From the NCBI RefSeq assembly GCF_009727055.1, contig NC_052355.1, positions 8,114,990-8,178,989 of the forward strand: 64,000 bases of DNA, written 5' to 3'. The notes beneath the pieces were generated by a model. That model did no database searches. It was not told the DNA's origin and was given only the letters and a program-made list of their open reading frames with translations. This stretch comes from Benincasa hispida (taxonomy: Eukaryota; Streptophyta; Magnoliopsida; Cucurbitales; Cucurbitaceae). Both the position numbers and the translations under genes were made by a program. Shown one piece after another: positions 33,850-46,106 of this stretch. Each line of letters opens with the position of its first letter. The first letter of the stretch is position 1.

Positions 33850-36800
33850 CCTAGTACAAAAAATCTTCCACTTGCCTTAGTCCAGCCACGGGCGGTCCCG
33901 TAGACCCATGCTTTGAAGGTGACGCTAAAAAACTATAGCCGTGAAAGCCTTCATAAATGTCAACAACGTTATGCTCCAAAGCGATCTTCTTGACTATCAC
34001 GTTCCCTCGATGAACTATCTCGTGGATGAGATGATACTTTCGTTCTATATGTTTGCCACACTTGTGACTTCTAGGCTCCCTAGAGTTCACCACAGCACCA
34101 CTATTATCACAATAAAGGGTGAAGGGCCTAGATATGTCTGGAACAACTTCCAGATCAATCAGGAACTTCCTGAGCCAAACGGCCTTCTTAGCAGCTTCAC
34201 AAGCTGCTAATACTCGGCCTCCATCGTGGAGTCAATGATGCACCCCTTCTTAGTGCTTCGCCACACTACAGTTCCTCTGTTAAGAGTGAACACTGAGCCT
34301 AAAATGGATTTCCAAGAATCCTTATCAGTCTAAAAGTCAGGGTCTATGTGTCCAGTAATGATCAAATCCTTAGATCTATACACGAGCATGTAGTCCCTCA
34401 TTCTCCGAAGATACTTGAGGATGTTCTTGACTGAGGTCTAGTGATTCTATCCTGGATTAGACTGATACCTACTGACAATCCCCACAGCGTAGCAGATATC
34501 TGATCTAGTACACAACATCACATACATCAAACTGCCAATGGCAGATGCATAGCGGACTCGTTTCATCTCCTCAACCTCTTGAGGTGTCTTAGGACACATT
34601 TCCTTAGACAATGTAACTCCATGCCTGAAAGGAAGTAGGCCCCTTTTGGAGTTTTGCATCGAGTACTTGAGCAACATCTTGTCAATGTACGATGCCTGAG
34701 ACAACGCTAGCACTTTGTTCTTTCGATCTCAAAAGATCTGAAAACCAAGAACAAACTGAGCCTCTCCCAAATCTTTCATTTGGAAATAGGCCGCTAGCCA
34801 GTTCTTAACTAATGTCAGTAGACCTACATCATTCCCAATGAGTAGGATATCGTCTACATACAACACTAGGAAAACTAATGAACTTTTTATGATTTTCTTG
34901 TAGACACGAGGCTCATCAATGTTTTGGTCAAAGTAGTACGATTTGATCGCAATATCAAATTGAATGTTCCACGATCGAGACTCCTGTTTCAGCCCATAAA
35001 TGGACAGACTAAGTTTGCAAACCTTTTACTCTTGACATTTGGCTATGAATCCCCCGGGCTGCACCATATAAATTGTCTTGATGTCCATTTGCAATATCTC
35101 ATAGTCAAAATATGAGGCAATGGATAGGAGGACACAGATAGACTTCAACATGGCAATAGACAAGAAAGTCTCCCCATAGTCAACTCCCTCCACTTGGGTA
35201 TAACCCTTTGTCACAAGTCTAGCTTTGAAGGTTTGCACCTTTCTATCGGCACCCTGTTTCCTCTTATAGATCCATTTGCAACCTATAGGTTTGCCCTGGT
35301 TGATCTACAAGATCCATATTGAGTTGAAGTACATCGACTCCATCTCGAGATCCATGACTTTGGCCCATTCATCCCGGTCAACATCCTCCACTGCCTTCTA
35401 ATAAGACAACGGATCCTCAACCTCGCCATCGGCTACCATAGCCAGGATTTCAGTGAAACCCATATAGCGAACAGGTGGGTTGCAACCCTCCCACTATGTC
35501 GAGGTTCCTTCAACTCTTGAGGTAGAATAGACCTACTAGATGAACTTCCATCAACAACTCTTACTGATGGAGCAGAACCTTCAACAACTCTTGTTGAAGT
35601 TTCAATAGTTTCGATGGAAAGTTCACACAACACGATCTTACTACGTGGACTATGCTCCCTTATATGATCCTCTTCCAGGAGGTAGCGTTCGTAGACACAA
35701 ACACTCTGTTATCCTTAGGATCATAAAACTAACCCCCTCATGTACCTTTGAGGTAGCCTACAAAAAGGCACAACCTCGAACGTGGTTCCAATTTCTTTGG
35801 ATTAGCCTCAAGCATATGGGCTAGGCAACCCCATATGCAGAAGTGACGCAAAGTAGCTTTACGCCCATTCCACAACTCCAAAGGCGTTCTCACAACACTC
35901 TTGGAAGGAACACAGTTGAGGATATAAACTGTAATCTCCACTGTAAAACCCTAAAATGAGTTCGGTAAGGAAGCGTAACTCATCATCGACCGAACCATGT
36001 CCAAAAAGGTTCTGTTTCTCCTCTCCGCTACACCATTCTGCTGAGGTGTACCCAGCACTGAGAGTTGGGAAACAATTCCATATTTTATCATATAGTTATG
36101 GAACTCCGAATCCAAAAACTCTCCACCCTGATCCGATCAAAGTGTTTTAATCCATCTATCCAATGGGTTTTCAACTTCAGCCTCGAATTCTTTGAATTTT
36201 TCAAAGGATTCAACTTCTGTTGCATCAAATAAACATACCCATACCGAGAGTAACCACTAGTAAAAGTGATGAAATACTCATAGCCTCCCCTGGATCGCAT
36301 ATTCATCAGACCACAAAGGTCAGAATGCATTAACTCTAGAGGCTTTTTGGCTCGATAACCGTTTCCAGTAAAAGGCCTTTTAGCCACTTGCCTTCAAGGT
36401 AAGATTCGCACACTAGTAAAGAATTTTCCTCTAACTCATTTAGAAGTCCATTCTTCACTAACCTCTCAATCCTATTGAGATTGATGTGCCCTAATCGAAG
36501 GTGCCCAAGTTTGTAATTTTCTTTTGGAGAAACCTTTTGTCGTTTATTTTGAGTTACGACAGCTTTAAACATCTCTATGTTATGGAGAGAACTTGTTGCT
36601 AATGGTCTTAGCACATCCAAGTTGTTTTCCAGTTTTGCTGAACAAATCTCAACACTATCTTTATGAATAAACACTTTATTCAAATCAAAATGTAGAGTAT
36701 ATTTACATTGAATTAGAGACTTTATAGAAATTAAGTTCCACTTTAACTCGGGAACTACATAAACATCATTCAAAATGATAAACTTCTTCTGTAAAGTCAA

Positions 36801-37985
36801 CTGAAGTCCTCCCACTACCATAGCTGAAACGATGTGGCCGGTGCCTACTCGCATCGTCATCTCTCCAGCCTCAAGCTGCCGCCAGGATCTAATTCCCAGA
36901 AAAGAAGAACAAACATGATTAGTGGCCCTAGAGTCAATAATCTAGGTAGAATCATAATTTTCCACTAAATAAGTTTCCAAAACTAGTAAATCATATTTAC
37001 CTTGTTTTTCCTTGGCCTTAGCCTTCTTCTTCTCCTTAATCCAGCAAGGACAATTCCACTTCCAGTGCCCATCCTGGTTACAATGGAAACACTTTCCTTT
37101 GTCAACCGGCGCTAGTCGCTTACCCCACTGTATGACAGGCAGTGGGTTAGCAGGTGCCTTCCCTTTCCCCTTACCACCCTTCTTCTTCTTCCTCTTGGAA
37201 GTGTTAGAAGTAGAAGGTGCAGATTTAGTTCTTGAGGTCGAACCTTTATGGAACTTCTTTGATGATGAAGCAACATTTGCCTCACCAACCTTCTTCTCCT
37301 TACTTTTCAGTAAGGATTGAAATGTCTGCAATTCGTTAAGGAGAGTTGTAAGGGTCTAGTCCACTTTGTTCAGTATCACATTACTAACAAAGTGTAGAAA
37401 GCTATTTGGCAACAAGTGCAGAATGATGCTAACCTGGTTTCCCTCATCGATGCGTGACCCATTCATCTCCGCCACATTGAAGTGAACTATCATGTTCAGC
37501 ACATGTTCACGAACAAAGGTGCCTTCCTCCATTTTGGAGTTGAAGATGCATTTGAGAGCTTCATGCTTGAGCTGTCCAGACGGTTGTCCAAACATTCCCC
37601 ACAACTACATAAACCCATATATTTATGGGTTCCATTTCCATATAATCCTGTACCGTTGTAAAATAAAGGACTCCATGATCTCACGCACTGAGACCGTAGG
37701 CTCATGCTTCTTGGCCAAAACATCATTAAGACTAGCCAAGATGTAAGCTTGGGCCTTCTCATTTGCCTGTGTTCAACGATCATAAGCCTCTCGAACATTT
37801 TGAGTGGCGTTCTGAGGTGGAATAGGAGGACACTCCTTCGTAAGGACAAACCTCAGATCATCGATGATTAAAATAGTAGTGATTGTATGTTTCCAACTAG
37901 CATAATTCTTGCTAGTCAGTTTATCAGCACTTATAGACCTAATGTGGCTATAGCCATTCTAACGTTGCTGAAAAACAAACAAACT
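33850..37985 (-). pseudogene. Element 3 gag-pol polyprotein, degraded copia
   Basis: Minus-strand order: gag start near 37985 (SKNYASWKHTI), UBN2 gag (37356-37850), basic linker and an intact CCHC knuckle CFHCNQDGHWKWNC (about 37065-37105), protease, pre-integrase, integrase, RT, RNase H. Integrase keeps HSDLCG and NGVAERRNR. RT keeps YVDD (about 34848-34862). The protease triad D-S-G reads D-S-R, the Trp before it is a stop, a stop precedes S-D-Q-G-G-E-F, and several frameshifts exist. It retains more catalytic residues than element 1. Confidence 0.88.
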
Positions 37986-40287
37986 TAATGAGTCTATGCA
38001 ATACCACATTTTAACACCAATTTTTAGTTTTAGCAAAATAGTTTCCATGCACCTTTAGTGAAAAGACATCTATTTTGCAATGATGCTCCACAGGACAAAC
38101 GTCACCAGTGGGGCAATCAGATGCCCCTTCACTGGGATGCGACACTCTCAACCATTAGGCAAAAATAACTCTTGTAACTGACCTTAATAGTCACCATTTT
38201 TCGATCCAGAACTATTAACCTTTAACAATTCCTCGTAAGTGTAACCCCTCATCTTCAGCCCTAGAGTCCCACCTTAATGCGCCCACCCTAAGGAGAAAGC
38301 AAATTAGGACAAGAGACTAAAGCAACCTTATCTACATAGGAGATCAGATAAAGAGTCGTGCAAAACTGGCATACTATAGAGGGACACTCCCAGAGTGCCT
38401 CGAAGCGATGCACAGAAACATTATCCAACCTAATGAGAGAGACTATGGGATATGTTGTCGCACGTCCCGCTCCTACTTACTATGAACATTCTTTCCATTC
38501 ACATTAGCATTGATCTACCCAAACACCATCCTTTAGAGGGACACTCCCAAGGTACCACGAGGCCGAGAATAGGTCTTATGGTGTGAACATAAAGGGAGAA
38601 ACGTGAAGAGGTTTAAATGAAGTATCATACACCCCAAGTACCTCCCACTGAATGTTCTACCTAGGGATTCATTAACATAGATCATTCGGCTACTAATTTT
38701 ATCTAAGTCAGTTTAATTTGCTAAAAAACAACTCTTTTCTTTGAAATTAAACAAGTTCAAGTCAAGTCCTCAAATTTGCATGCATACATCAAATCTATCT
38801 AATTCACCTTTTCAGGTAGGTTCCCAGGTAGGGATGTTCCATTTCCGTTAACTTAGGTACCCTAGCCTAGACCCAATTCACCTTAGACAAAAGGTCCTTA
38901 TAGATAGATTTGCTACATATTTAATCTTTTATTAGTCCATAATCCTATTAAATTGATTAAAAGATTAAACCTTAGGTTGCTAATCTCATTAGAACCGTGA
39001 TCTTAGGTTTATCGCCACCAAGTTTTAAAACTCTTTTAAAACCATGATTCAAGCCTCAGTTCGCATGCATGTATGTCTTATTGATTTTAGTTCTAATTTC
39101 CCTTATAACACTTATAAAAGAAACAACCAAAACCCATTCACATTGCCATGCACAACTAGGTATTTATAACTCTTATAAATTTAACCTATGTGTCATGCTT
39201 CATGCAATGTTCATTAATTACTATATATAACTCTTATATACTTGGTAATGAACTAAGCAAACATGCTTCCATACACTGTACTATAACACTTATAATATAA
39301 AGATGATGCATGTCTATACTTAATTCATGCATAAATATAACTTTTATATTATATGATGCATGAGCATGCTCTTCTGTAATTTAAATCATACAAACTACTA
39401 TATCATAACACTTACAATATAGAGATGATGCATGACCAATGCATAACCTAAGGTGGGATTTCAACTATATGGCATAACATATGACATATAATAAAACATA
39501 CATCTTATGTACATTCACCAAAGACTAATGGACCGGGATGATTAGACTAAAAAACCAGAAAATAAATTCTATCTATTACATAAATCCATCGAGCAAACCG
39601 GTTCACAAGCGAACCGGGCCTTGAAACGCCTGGGCAAAGCCTCCCTGATCATTTAGTAAACTGTCCGAGTAACCATTTACAATTCAATGAAGCATGAGGC
39701 TACTCGATCGTTTAGCGCACTAATATTAAATGCGCAAGTCTAAACGATCGCTTATACGATGATGTTACTGTGAAGCACGATCATCTAGACAATCATAGAG
39801 CAAGTGCTTAAGTAACTTTTACTACGCGATCGTGTAGTCAGTGACTAAGCGATGAAGCTTGCTGGGCTACATAATTGTTTAGTGTGCGTGCATCTACCTT
39901 GCTGCCGAGTATCACATACTCAACGATCGCTTATCCCATGGTTTACATAATCTGACCAACATTTGGTCTTCTTCTTTCTTCAAGTACAGTGCAACTCCTT
40001 GCCTTGAAGTTTCATCACGAGCGACTCACAATGACTCAAACACTTTGAATTATAGACTCGATAGCAAGTTAATATACCTAAAAACATCGGGGTCCTTACA
40101 ATTAAATTTTAAATGTAAAAGAATTAAATAACCAGAGGCAACCATCCTAGAAAACTCCATTAATCCACATCAACAAACATATTACACACTTAAACAGAAT
40201 GTAGATATGCTTTCACCCACCAAGAATATAAATATCGTTCTATACATTAATGGATTTGGAATATCAGAACCTGGCTCTAATGCCGAT
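37986..40287 (-). other. Very long untranslated leader of element 3
   Basis: 2.3 kb between gag and the primer site, with no coding potential. It holds degenerate ~60-bp repeats (39100-39450) and a CGATCGTTTAG-type motif cluster (39650-39930). The primer site region, minus strand CGGCATTAGAGCCAGG at 40270-40285, is a mutated TGGTATCAGAGCCAGG. Confidence 0.65.
39100..39450. repeat. Degenerate ~60-bp repeats in element 3 leader
   Basis: The phrase ATAACACTTATAATATAAAG or close variants, followed by GATGATGCATG, recurs about five times (near 39105, 39168, 39226, 39281, 39403). Spacing is irregular, 55-65 bp. Seen directly; function unknown. Confidence 0.6.
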
Positions 40288-42423
40288 TGAAGGAACTCTT
40301 ACCAAAGAGAACCTATGAGTGGAAGCATTACAAGCAATCATAAACACACAAACAAGTTATGCATTTTCTAACAAATTACGGCATCCTTTCAAAATATATA
40401 TAAAGGAACGAGAGTTATACTTATGAAGAACTCTTCTTCTAACCTTCTCTCGCTTTCGTCGAAATTGGACCAGCACCTCTCATTGTCGCTAAGAACACCA
40501 ATCTAATCGTCTACCCAAATCTTTCATAGTCGCTTAGCATACAAACAGTCTTCTCCACGAACAAGCAGCCTCTCGGACACCACCACTCAGTGACCTTGGT
40601 ATTCTTGGAGTGAGAATCCAAGAGATGTGGGCTCTGTTGGATTTGGTAGATGGAAGGAGGAAACAACAATCACATTGAATAACCAAGCAAGTGGGAGAAG
40701 GAAAGTGTCTATCATGTAGACTTATGCTTGATTGTTTAGTAAAGGTACATGGTCATTTAGGAAATCAGGTTTGATCGTTTAGACGATTGTTTAGAGAAGC
40801 TCGCTTAGGCCCGCGATTGCTTAATAAAAGCTATACGATCGTTTAGAGAAATGTGTGTATACACGATCGTTTAGACAAACACTTTGAGCTATCGTGTAGT
40901 CTCTCCTAAGCTAAACGATAGGTAGTGTACTCTTATGAAGCAATGCAATGATTCCTTTCCAAAATGAAATATTTTTCATTTTATCCTTCAGTTATGAAAA
41001 CTGAATACAACCTCCCACTATCACGCACGGTTGAGAAGAAACCACCAATAATTATCTCAATTGTTTTAATTATAAATAAATATAATAAACTTATCATATT
41101 ATATTTATAACCTATAGTTTGAAAGCATAGTCCTTTTCTCCTTTACTTGATATAAATCATACTTATATCATTTTTCTCCAATTAATGTATCTCATACATC
41201 ATATCAATTATATCATATATAACTGAACCAGTTTAATCATATCATATATAATCAAACTGCCTCTTGTCAATTTTAACACTTTAAACTTACCCAAAAATTG
41301 ATTCTCATCTTGAATCCATTGAGCTATCAAGGGGACCTTATAGACCTATAGCTTGAAGCCCCAACAGTACGTGAATAGCTAACTAAATTCTTTAATCACG
41401 AGATTCACATCCATTAATTGTTGGGCACTTCACTATAGACAGACAGTTGCACTCTTCTCACCATAGATATATTTCTGTGGCCATCAGATATATCCAGTCA
41501 ACAGTACAATAACCCTTCACAGATGCTCGTATACAGCTGGGCAAATTGACCTTTTTTTCCTGTAGTTATATCTAATTCCTTAAGTACCACTGATCCCTCT
41601 AATTAACATTACATCATAGTCCTAATATGAGTAGACACCTCTCGGAACTATGATGAATTAAGACATCTCCTATCCTTAAGTACCACTGATTCCTTAAGTA
41701 CCACTGGTGCCACATTGTTTAAGTCCCGGAATCAGCCCTAAGGGAGCAACCTATCTACTTACCCCTGCATCAAGGAATGAGTGAATTTCATCTTGTGTAG
41801 ATGAGTTCCCAACTCCCCAATAAGAGAATCCCCAAAGTAGTAGGTTTGAGTCGGCGACTTGGCCACTTTCACTTATGCAAATCAAAGGACCACCCTCAAA
41901 GGCAAGAGTTCTCAACTCACTCTGGCTTAAGGTCATGTTACCTATGGTCATCCTAGTGAAGTGAAGTCTCTGTCATGAACGACGTTATATAATGAGACTA
42001 TACACTTCGTGGTCTGGTCTTATACAAACTCCTTTGTATAGGACATCTCCACCCGCATATCTCTACGTGAATGGTCAGGATCAGACCATCTGTAGCATGT
42101 CATAACACTTGTAACTATCTACAAAGTGGGCCGCATCCGTAGTGTCATAAGGATAATGTTTCCCTCCTATATCTATATACTATGGACCATTTTGGTTATC
42201 ACTTAAGGCATGATCCACCTATATATCTCCACATACATGTTTAAAATACAACGAAAATTAGGGATCGTAGTTTACTAGTTTGTGGTAAAGCAAATAAAAC
42301 AACTCATTTTTCATAGACAACCGTGAAGAAAATATGTCATATTATTACATCACAAGCGTTTGTTCAATACAAGTGTTTACAAACTATAGAACCCAACGAG
42401 AGTTTAGGGTATCAACCCCAATA
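40288..42423 (-). repeat. 5' LTR of element 3
   Basis: 2136 bp, from TGAAGGAACTC to CCCCAATA (expected CCCAACA, so the terminal CA has mutated to TA). Includes a local 42-bp duplication of CCTTAAGTACCACTG phrases near 41577-41710. The same CGATCGTTTAG cluster sits at 40660-40925. Confidence 0.8.
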
Positions 42424-42830
42424 TTTGAGACATATAAGTGGATCATGCCTTAAGTAATAATCTAAATGATTTGTAGTATAAGGATAAATGAGGGATACCT
42501 TATCCTGGTAACACTACGGATACGACCCACTTTGTAGATATTTACAAGTGTTGTAAAGTGCTACAGATGGTCTGATCCTGACCATTCATGTGGAGACATG
42601 TGAGCGAGGATGTCCTATACAAAGAGTTTATATAAGATCGGACCACGAGATGATTAGTCTCTTTATATAATGCCGTTGATAATTGAGACTTACATTTCAC
42701 TAAAATGACCATAGGTGACATGACCTTAATCCTTAGTGTTTTGGGAATTTCTGCCTATGAGGGTGGTCTTTTGATTAGTATGGGTGAGAGTGGCAAGATT
42801 TCCAACTCAACAAGTCTACCTTTTGGGGGT
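42424..42830 (+). mobile_element. Copia LTR (family A), plus orientation, right part
   Basis: Resumes the LTR interrupted at 31664: AAGTGGATCATGCCTTAAG, then GTCCTATACAAAGAG, then the GAGAGTGGCAAGATT region. It breaks off around 42830, well short of a full LTR (about 560 of 2050 bp in the two parts). Right edge approximate. Confidence 0.65.
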
Positions 42831-43649
42831 CTTTTGATTATTCCATTAAAAGTTGTAGTTCTTGAAACCCTTTCTCTGAAAATTTTGTTTCAATGCTTGT
42901 TTTAAACTCAAATTAAGTGTAATTAGAGTACTTATTGATTCTGATTTCTTCTGTTGTATGTTAGTTTACTCTATCAAAATTTTGCCAGAATTTGTAGTCA
43001 GAGGTGGTTATCGGAGCCCAAAGTTAACAAAGTTGGTATTAGAATTGGTTGTTGGAGTTTGTAGTTGGAGGTGGTTGTCGAAGCCACGAGTTGGTCGTTT
43101 GAGTTGCTCTCTCAAAGGTGGTCATCAAAGGTGATTTTCATCGTAGTTTGTAGTCGGAGGCGGTTGTCAAAGCATACAAAAATGGTTTTCGGAGTTAGTT
43201 ATTGAAGTTAGTTATCGAAGTTTGTTGTCGAAGCCTAACATTGGTCGTCGAAGTTGGGTCATCGAAGGTGGTTGCTGGTGCTCGAAATTGGTTGTTAGAG
43301 TTGGTTGCGCAAAAGTTGTCCCAGCTCAGAGTTGGTCGCCAGAGATGTCATCGGAAGTGGTTATCGGAGCCGAATTTCGTGGTCAGAGTTGTCATTCGAG
43401 ATGGTTGTTGGAGTTGGGAGTTGGTTGTCGGAGTTTTCATCAGAAGTGGTTGTCAAAGCTCGGAGTTAGTTCCACAGTGTCACAGTAGTCGATGGGTGGA
43501 CCATTGAAAACATTGGAAGAAGGGACAGTTAGGGTGAATTGGTAAAATATATCAACTCAACTTGAATATTTAAAATTGGTGGGCCAAACAATGAGTTGGT
43601 ATATTATATACCAACTCAACTCAACTCATGTTGGTGAGACAAATACCTC
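42831..43649. mobile_element. PIF/Harbinger-like element, right part
   Basis: Contains the GTCGGAG minisatellite (listed separately) and ends ..CAACTCAACTC..GGTGAGACAAATACCTC at 43649, followed by TTA. Pairs with 31279-31506. Confidence 0.55.
42990..43490. repeat. GTTGTCGGAG minisatellite-like tract
   Basis: About 500 bp of diverged copies of GGTTGTCGGAGTTGG / GTGGTTGTCGAAGC, unit length irregular (15-30 bp). Two overlapping open frames of 88 and 101 codons are by-products of the repeat (Val-Ser-Trp-rich) and are not genes. Confidence 0.7.
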
Positions 43650-43885
43650 TTATAGAGATTTTTTACTTGGGCTCCAAAGATCTCATGCCTATAAATAGGA
43701 GATGTAACCCCATATGTAAAGCAGAGAAAGAGAGGAAGAAAGAAAAACTAGAGAGCAAGTAAAGAAAAGTGAGTGAGTGTCCTGAGAGTAATAGTAATCT
43801 AAGTTTCATCCTTGTACATTCTAAATAAAAGTTTTTTTCTTCAAAAGAGATTATCTCTCATCCTTTTGTGTCAATTTTTTCAATA
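43650..43885 (+). mobile_element. Element D 3' LTR, right part
   Basis: Starts with the duplicated target TTA. The part from 43690 matches the 5' LTR end at 28837-29036, including TATA box 43690-43697, and ends TTTTCAATA at 43885 (5' copy ends CTTCAACA). Confidence 0.6.
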
Positions 43886-45754
43886 CATTCGGATGCCAAT
43901 TGAATTATGCTCGGTTTGACTTCTTAGAAGTTATTACCTTATTAATTTATTGAAATTATTAACTGAGAACTTAAGGGCAAGCCGAGAACGAGAAAATTAA
44001 ATTAGTAATGTAGAGAGGCATTAATTTATGACGTATTAATTTATAAGTTCAACTTATACATATATATCTCGTAAAAAATGACATTTTGATGGAAGCAATT
44101 TAGTATTGTTGGAATCATCAATTAATTTTGTTTGTTATTATATAAATTGAAACCAAAACCACCACCATTATTTGTTTTTGTTTCTTATCATTTAAATTTA
44201 AACAAATTTTGTCTACATGCCAATAATTTTCAACTTCTATCAAACATTACGATCTACAAAAAGCCATATTTGAAAACTTCAAACCTAAATTTAATTTATC
44301 CTAAGCTTGACTACTTCAAATTTATTCCATTTTTTAAACTTCTCTCTTTCTTGAAAAAATCATTAACTAAATTTGATATTTATTTTTAATTCTTGGCCTA
44401 CCTAAAATGTTAAACTTTTCTTCAACTTTATTTATAAAAAAAAATTATTGAATTTCAAAGTAATTTATGTTTTTGGTTAAAATACCATGGTCTCCTATTT
44501 ACTAATGGTTCACTTTTAGTCTTCATACTATTTTTATAGAAATTGGTTAAATAATATCAATAATTTTTAGTAAAAAAATACAATATATGAATATGTTTCC
44601 AAAATTTAAAGAAAAATATTTATAAATATATATTTTTTTGTAAAAAGCAACAATAAAGTAGTAGGACTAAGTTTAAGATTTATTTAATCTACATGGATCA
44701 ATATTGAACATTTAAAAAATAAAGACTAAAATTAAATAAATTCAAAGTACAATACTAAAATAGTATTTTAACTTTTATATTGTTGAGTAGAATAATGTAA
44801 TATTGTTGTAACTTTAATTTGTAGGTATTTTAACATTTTATCTTGTTTTTCTTATATATCATACCCTTGATGTAATGTTGAGTAGAATAATAAAATATTT
44901 TTCTTACTTTGTTGATCACATATGTATCTCTGACTTTAAGGGGACGTTCAAGATATTACTTATCAGTTGGATCATGTGCATTCATATTTAAAAATGGTTT
45001 TGTCGAACCGAATATAACTCAATTGGTATTCGAGTATGTTGCTAAGCATGAAATTTTTTGCTCGAATCTCCCCACTCTAGTTACATATATATATATATAT
45101 ATATATTCAAATATGACTTTAATATTTATTTAAATAGAGCAAAATTTTGTTTTACTTTAATTTGTATTTTCACTTTCCTATTTATTTATATAATGGAATA
45201 AATCATTGCTAATGTTTTAAAATTAAATCTTTTGTTTTCATTTGTTTTTACCGATCTTTTGTTTTAATGTTTGTACCTCTCATCATAGAGCAAAAAAGTA
45301 AAATATTTCTATATATTGTTCATATGAATTAGTCAACTCTCTCCATTATATCTACAGCGCTTTTAACTAAAAAAAAAATAAATGGAAAAATCAATTCATA
45401 TACCGATAAACTTTCAAATTGTATCACTAGAGAAGTTTTAAACCACTTTTATATATGAATCAGTTTAGATATTTAGATTCCAAATTTTAATAATCAAATA
45501 AATAATTTTCACGTGTATGTTTATTATATATTAGAATTAACATGCGTTTTAACCNGTAATATTTTGATAAGAGTTTGGGGCACAATAATTTGGTTGAGGT
45601 GATTTTAGGTTGATTCTAAATTAAATAATGGAAGAATAGTTATAAATAACTTAGGAATAGTCGTTTAAATTGATTCATTTAAAAAAATTTAAAAATTAAT
45701 AATTAAATTTATAATTTAAAATTTAATTAAGGAAAATTATTTTAAATGGTAAAA
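43886..45754. other. AT-rich intergenic with dispersed-repeat relic
   Basis: 44370-44570 matches the middle of the ~530-bp direct repeats at 59031 and 61125 (AAAATGTTAA.CTTTTCTTCAA, then TTGGTTAAAATACCAT), so that sequence is a dispersed repeat. An (AT)n tract of about 22 bases is at 45085-45106. One ambiguous base, N, is at 45555. ORFs at 44132-44389 and 44909-45133 are AT-rich chance frames. Confidence 0.5.
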
Positions 45755-45910
45755 CTGTTGAAAACTTACAAGATATAACAAAATGTTAGAAATTGACGTT
45801 GATAGACACTAATAGACTTCTATCAATGTCTATCAATGTCATAGCATCTATCATTGATAGTTATAAATTTTTGCTATATTTAGTAAATATTTTGATCCAT
45901 TTTTCTATAT
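45755..45910. mobile_element. MITE-like element upstream of reductase 1
   Basis: The core has GATAGACAC..CTATCAATGTCTATCAATGTC..TATCATTGATAG, and it ends TTTGCTATATTTAGTAAATATTTTG. A second copy is in reductase 1 intron 1 (48290-48490). Its two ends are roughly inverted (AAATATTTA..ATAG against CTATATTTA..AAATATTT). I recall similar elements in cucurbit genomes; that is memory, not a search. Confidence 0.5.
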
Positions 45911-46106
45911 TTAAAAGCAATCCTTTAATTAATTCAATTTTAAAATTTAGAGATATATAGGCCCGACGGATAACATTTTCCCGTTTTCGTTTCCTTTTTC
46001 TAAACTTTAGAAAACGTTTCTAAAAAGGAGTTAAATTTAAGAAACTACCAAAAAAAAAAAGTAGTAACATCCTAAGTTATCAAATTAACTATTGTTCTTT
46101 CAGTAA

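Larger units (their letters stand above)
31665..42423 (-). mobile_element. Ty1/copia element 3, both LTRs, defective
   Basis: A 10.76-kb element on the minus strand: 5' LTR 40288-42423, leader 37986-40287, gag-pol about 33850-37985, 3' LTR 31665-33776. Flanking 5-mers TATGA and TTTGA differ at one base and fit the target sequence of the interrupted family A LTR. Family B; a close relative of element 1 in pol but with an exceptionally long (2.3 kb) leader. Confidence 0.85.

Noticed and set aside
37012..37320. 102-codon plus frame rich in Phe, Leu and Pro
   Set aside because: Antisense shadow of the basic gag and zinc-knuckle region of element 3.
43202..43507. Two overlapping open frames of 88 and 101 codons
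   Set aside because: Produced by the GTTGTCGGAG minisatellite; composition reflects the repeat.
45555..45555. Ambiguous base N as evidence of an assembly gap
   Set aside because: A single N in continuous AT-rich sequence is an uncalled base, not a scaffold gap.
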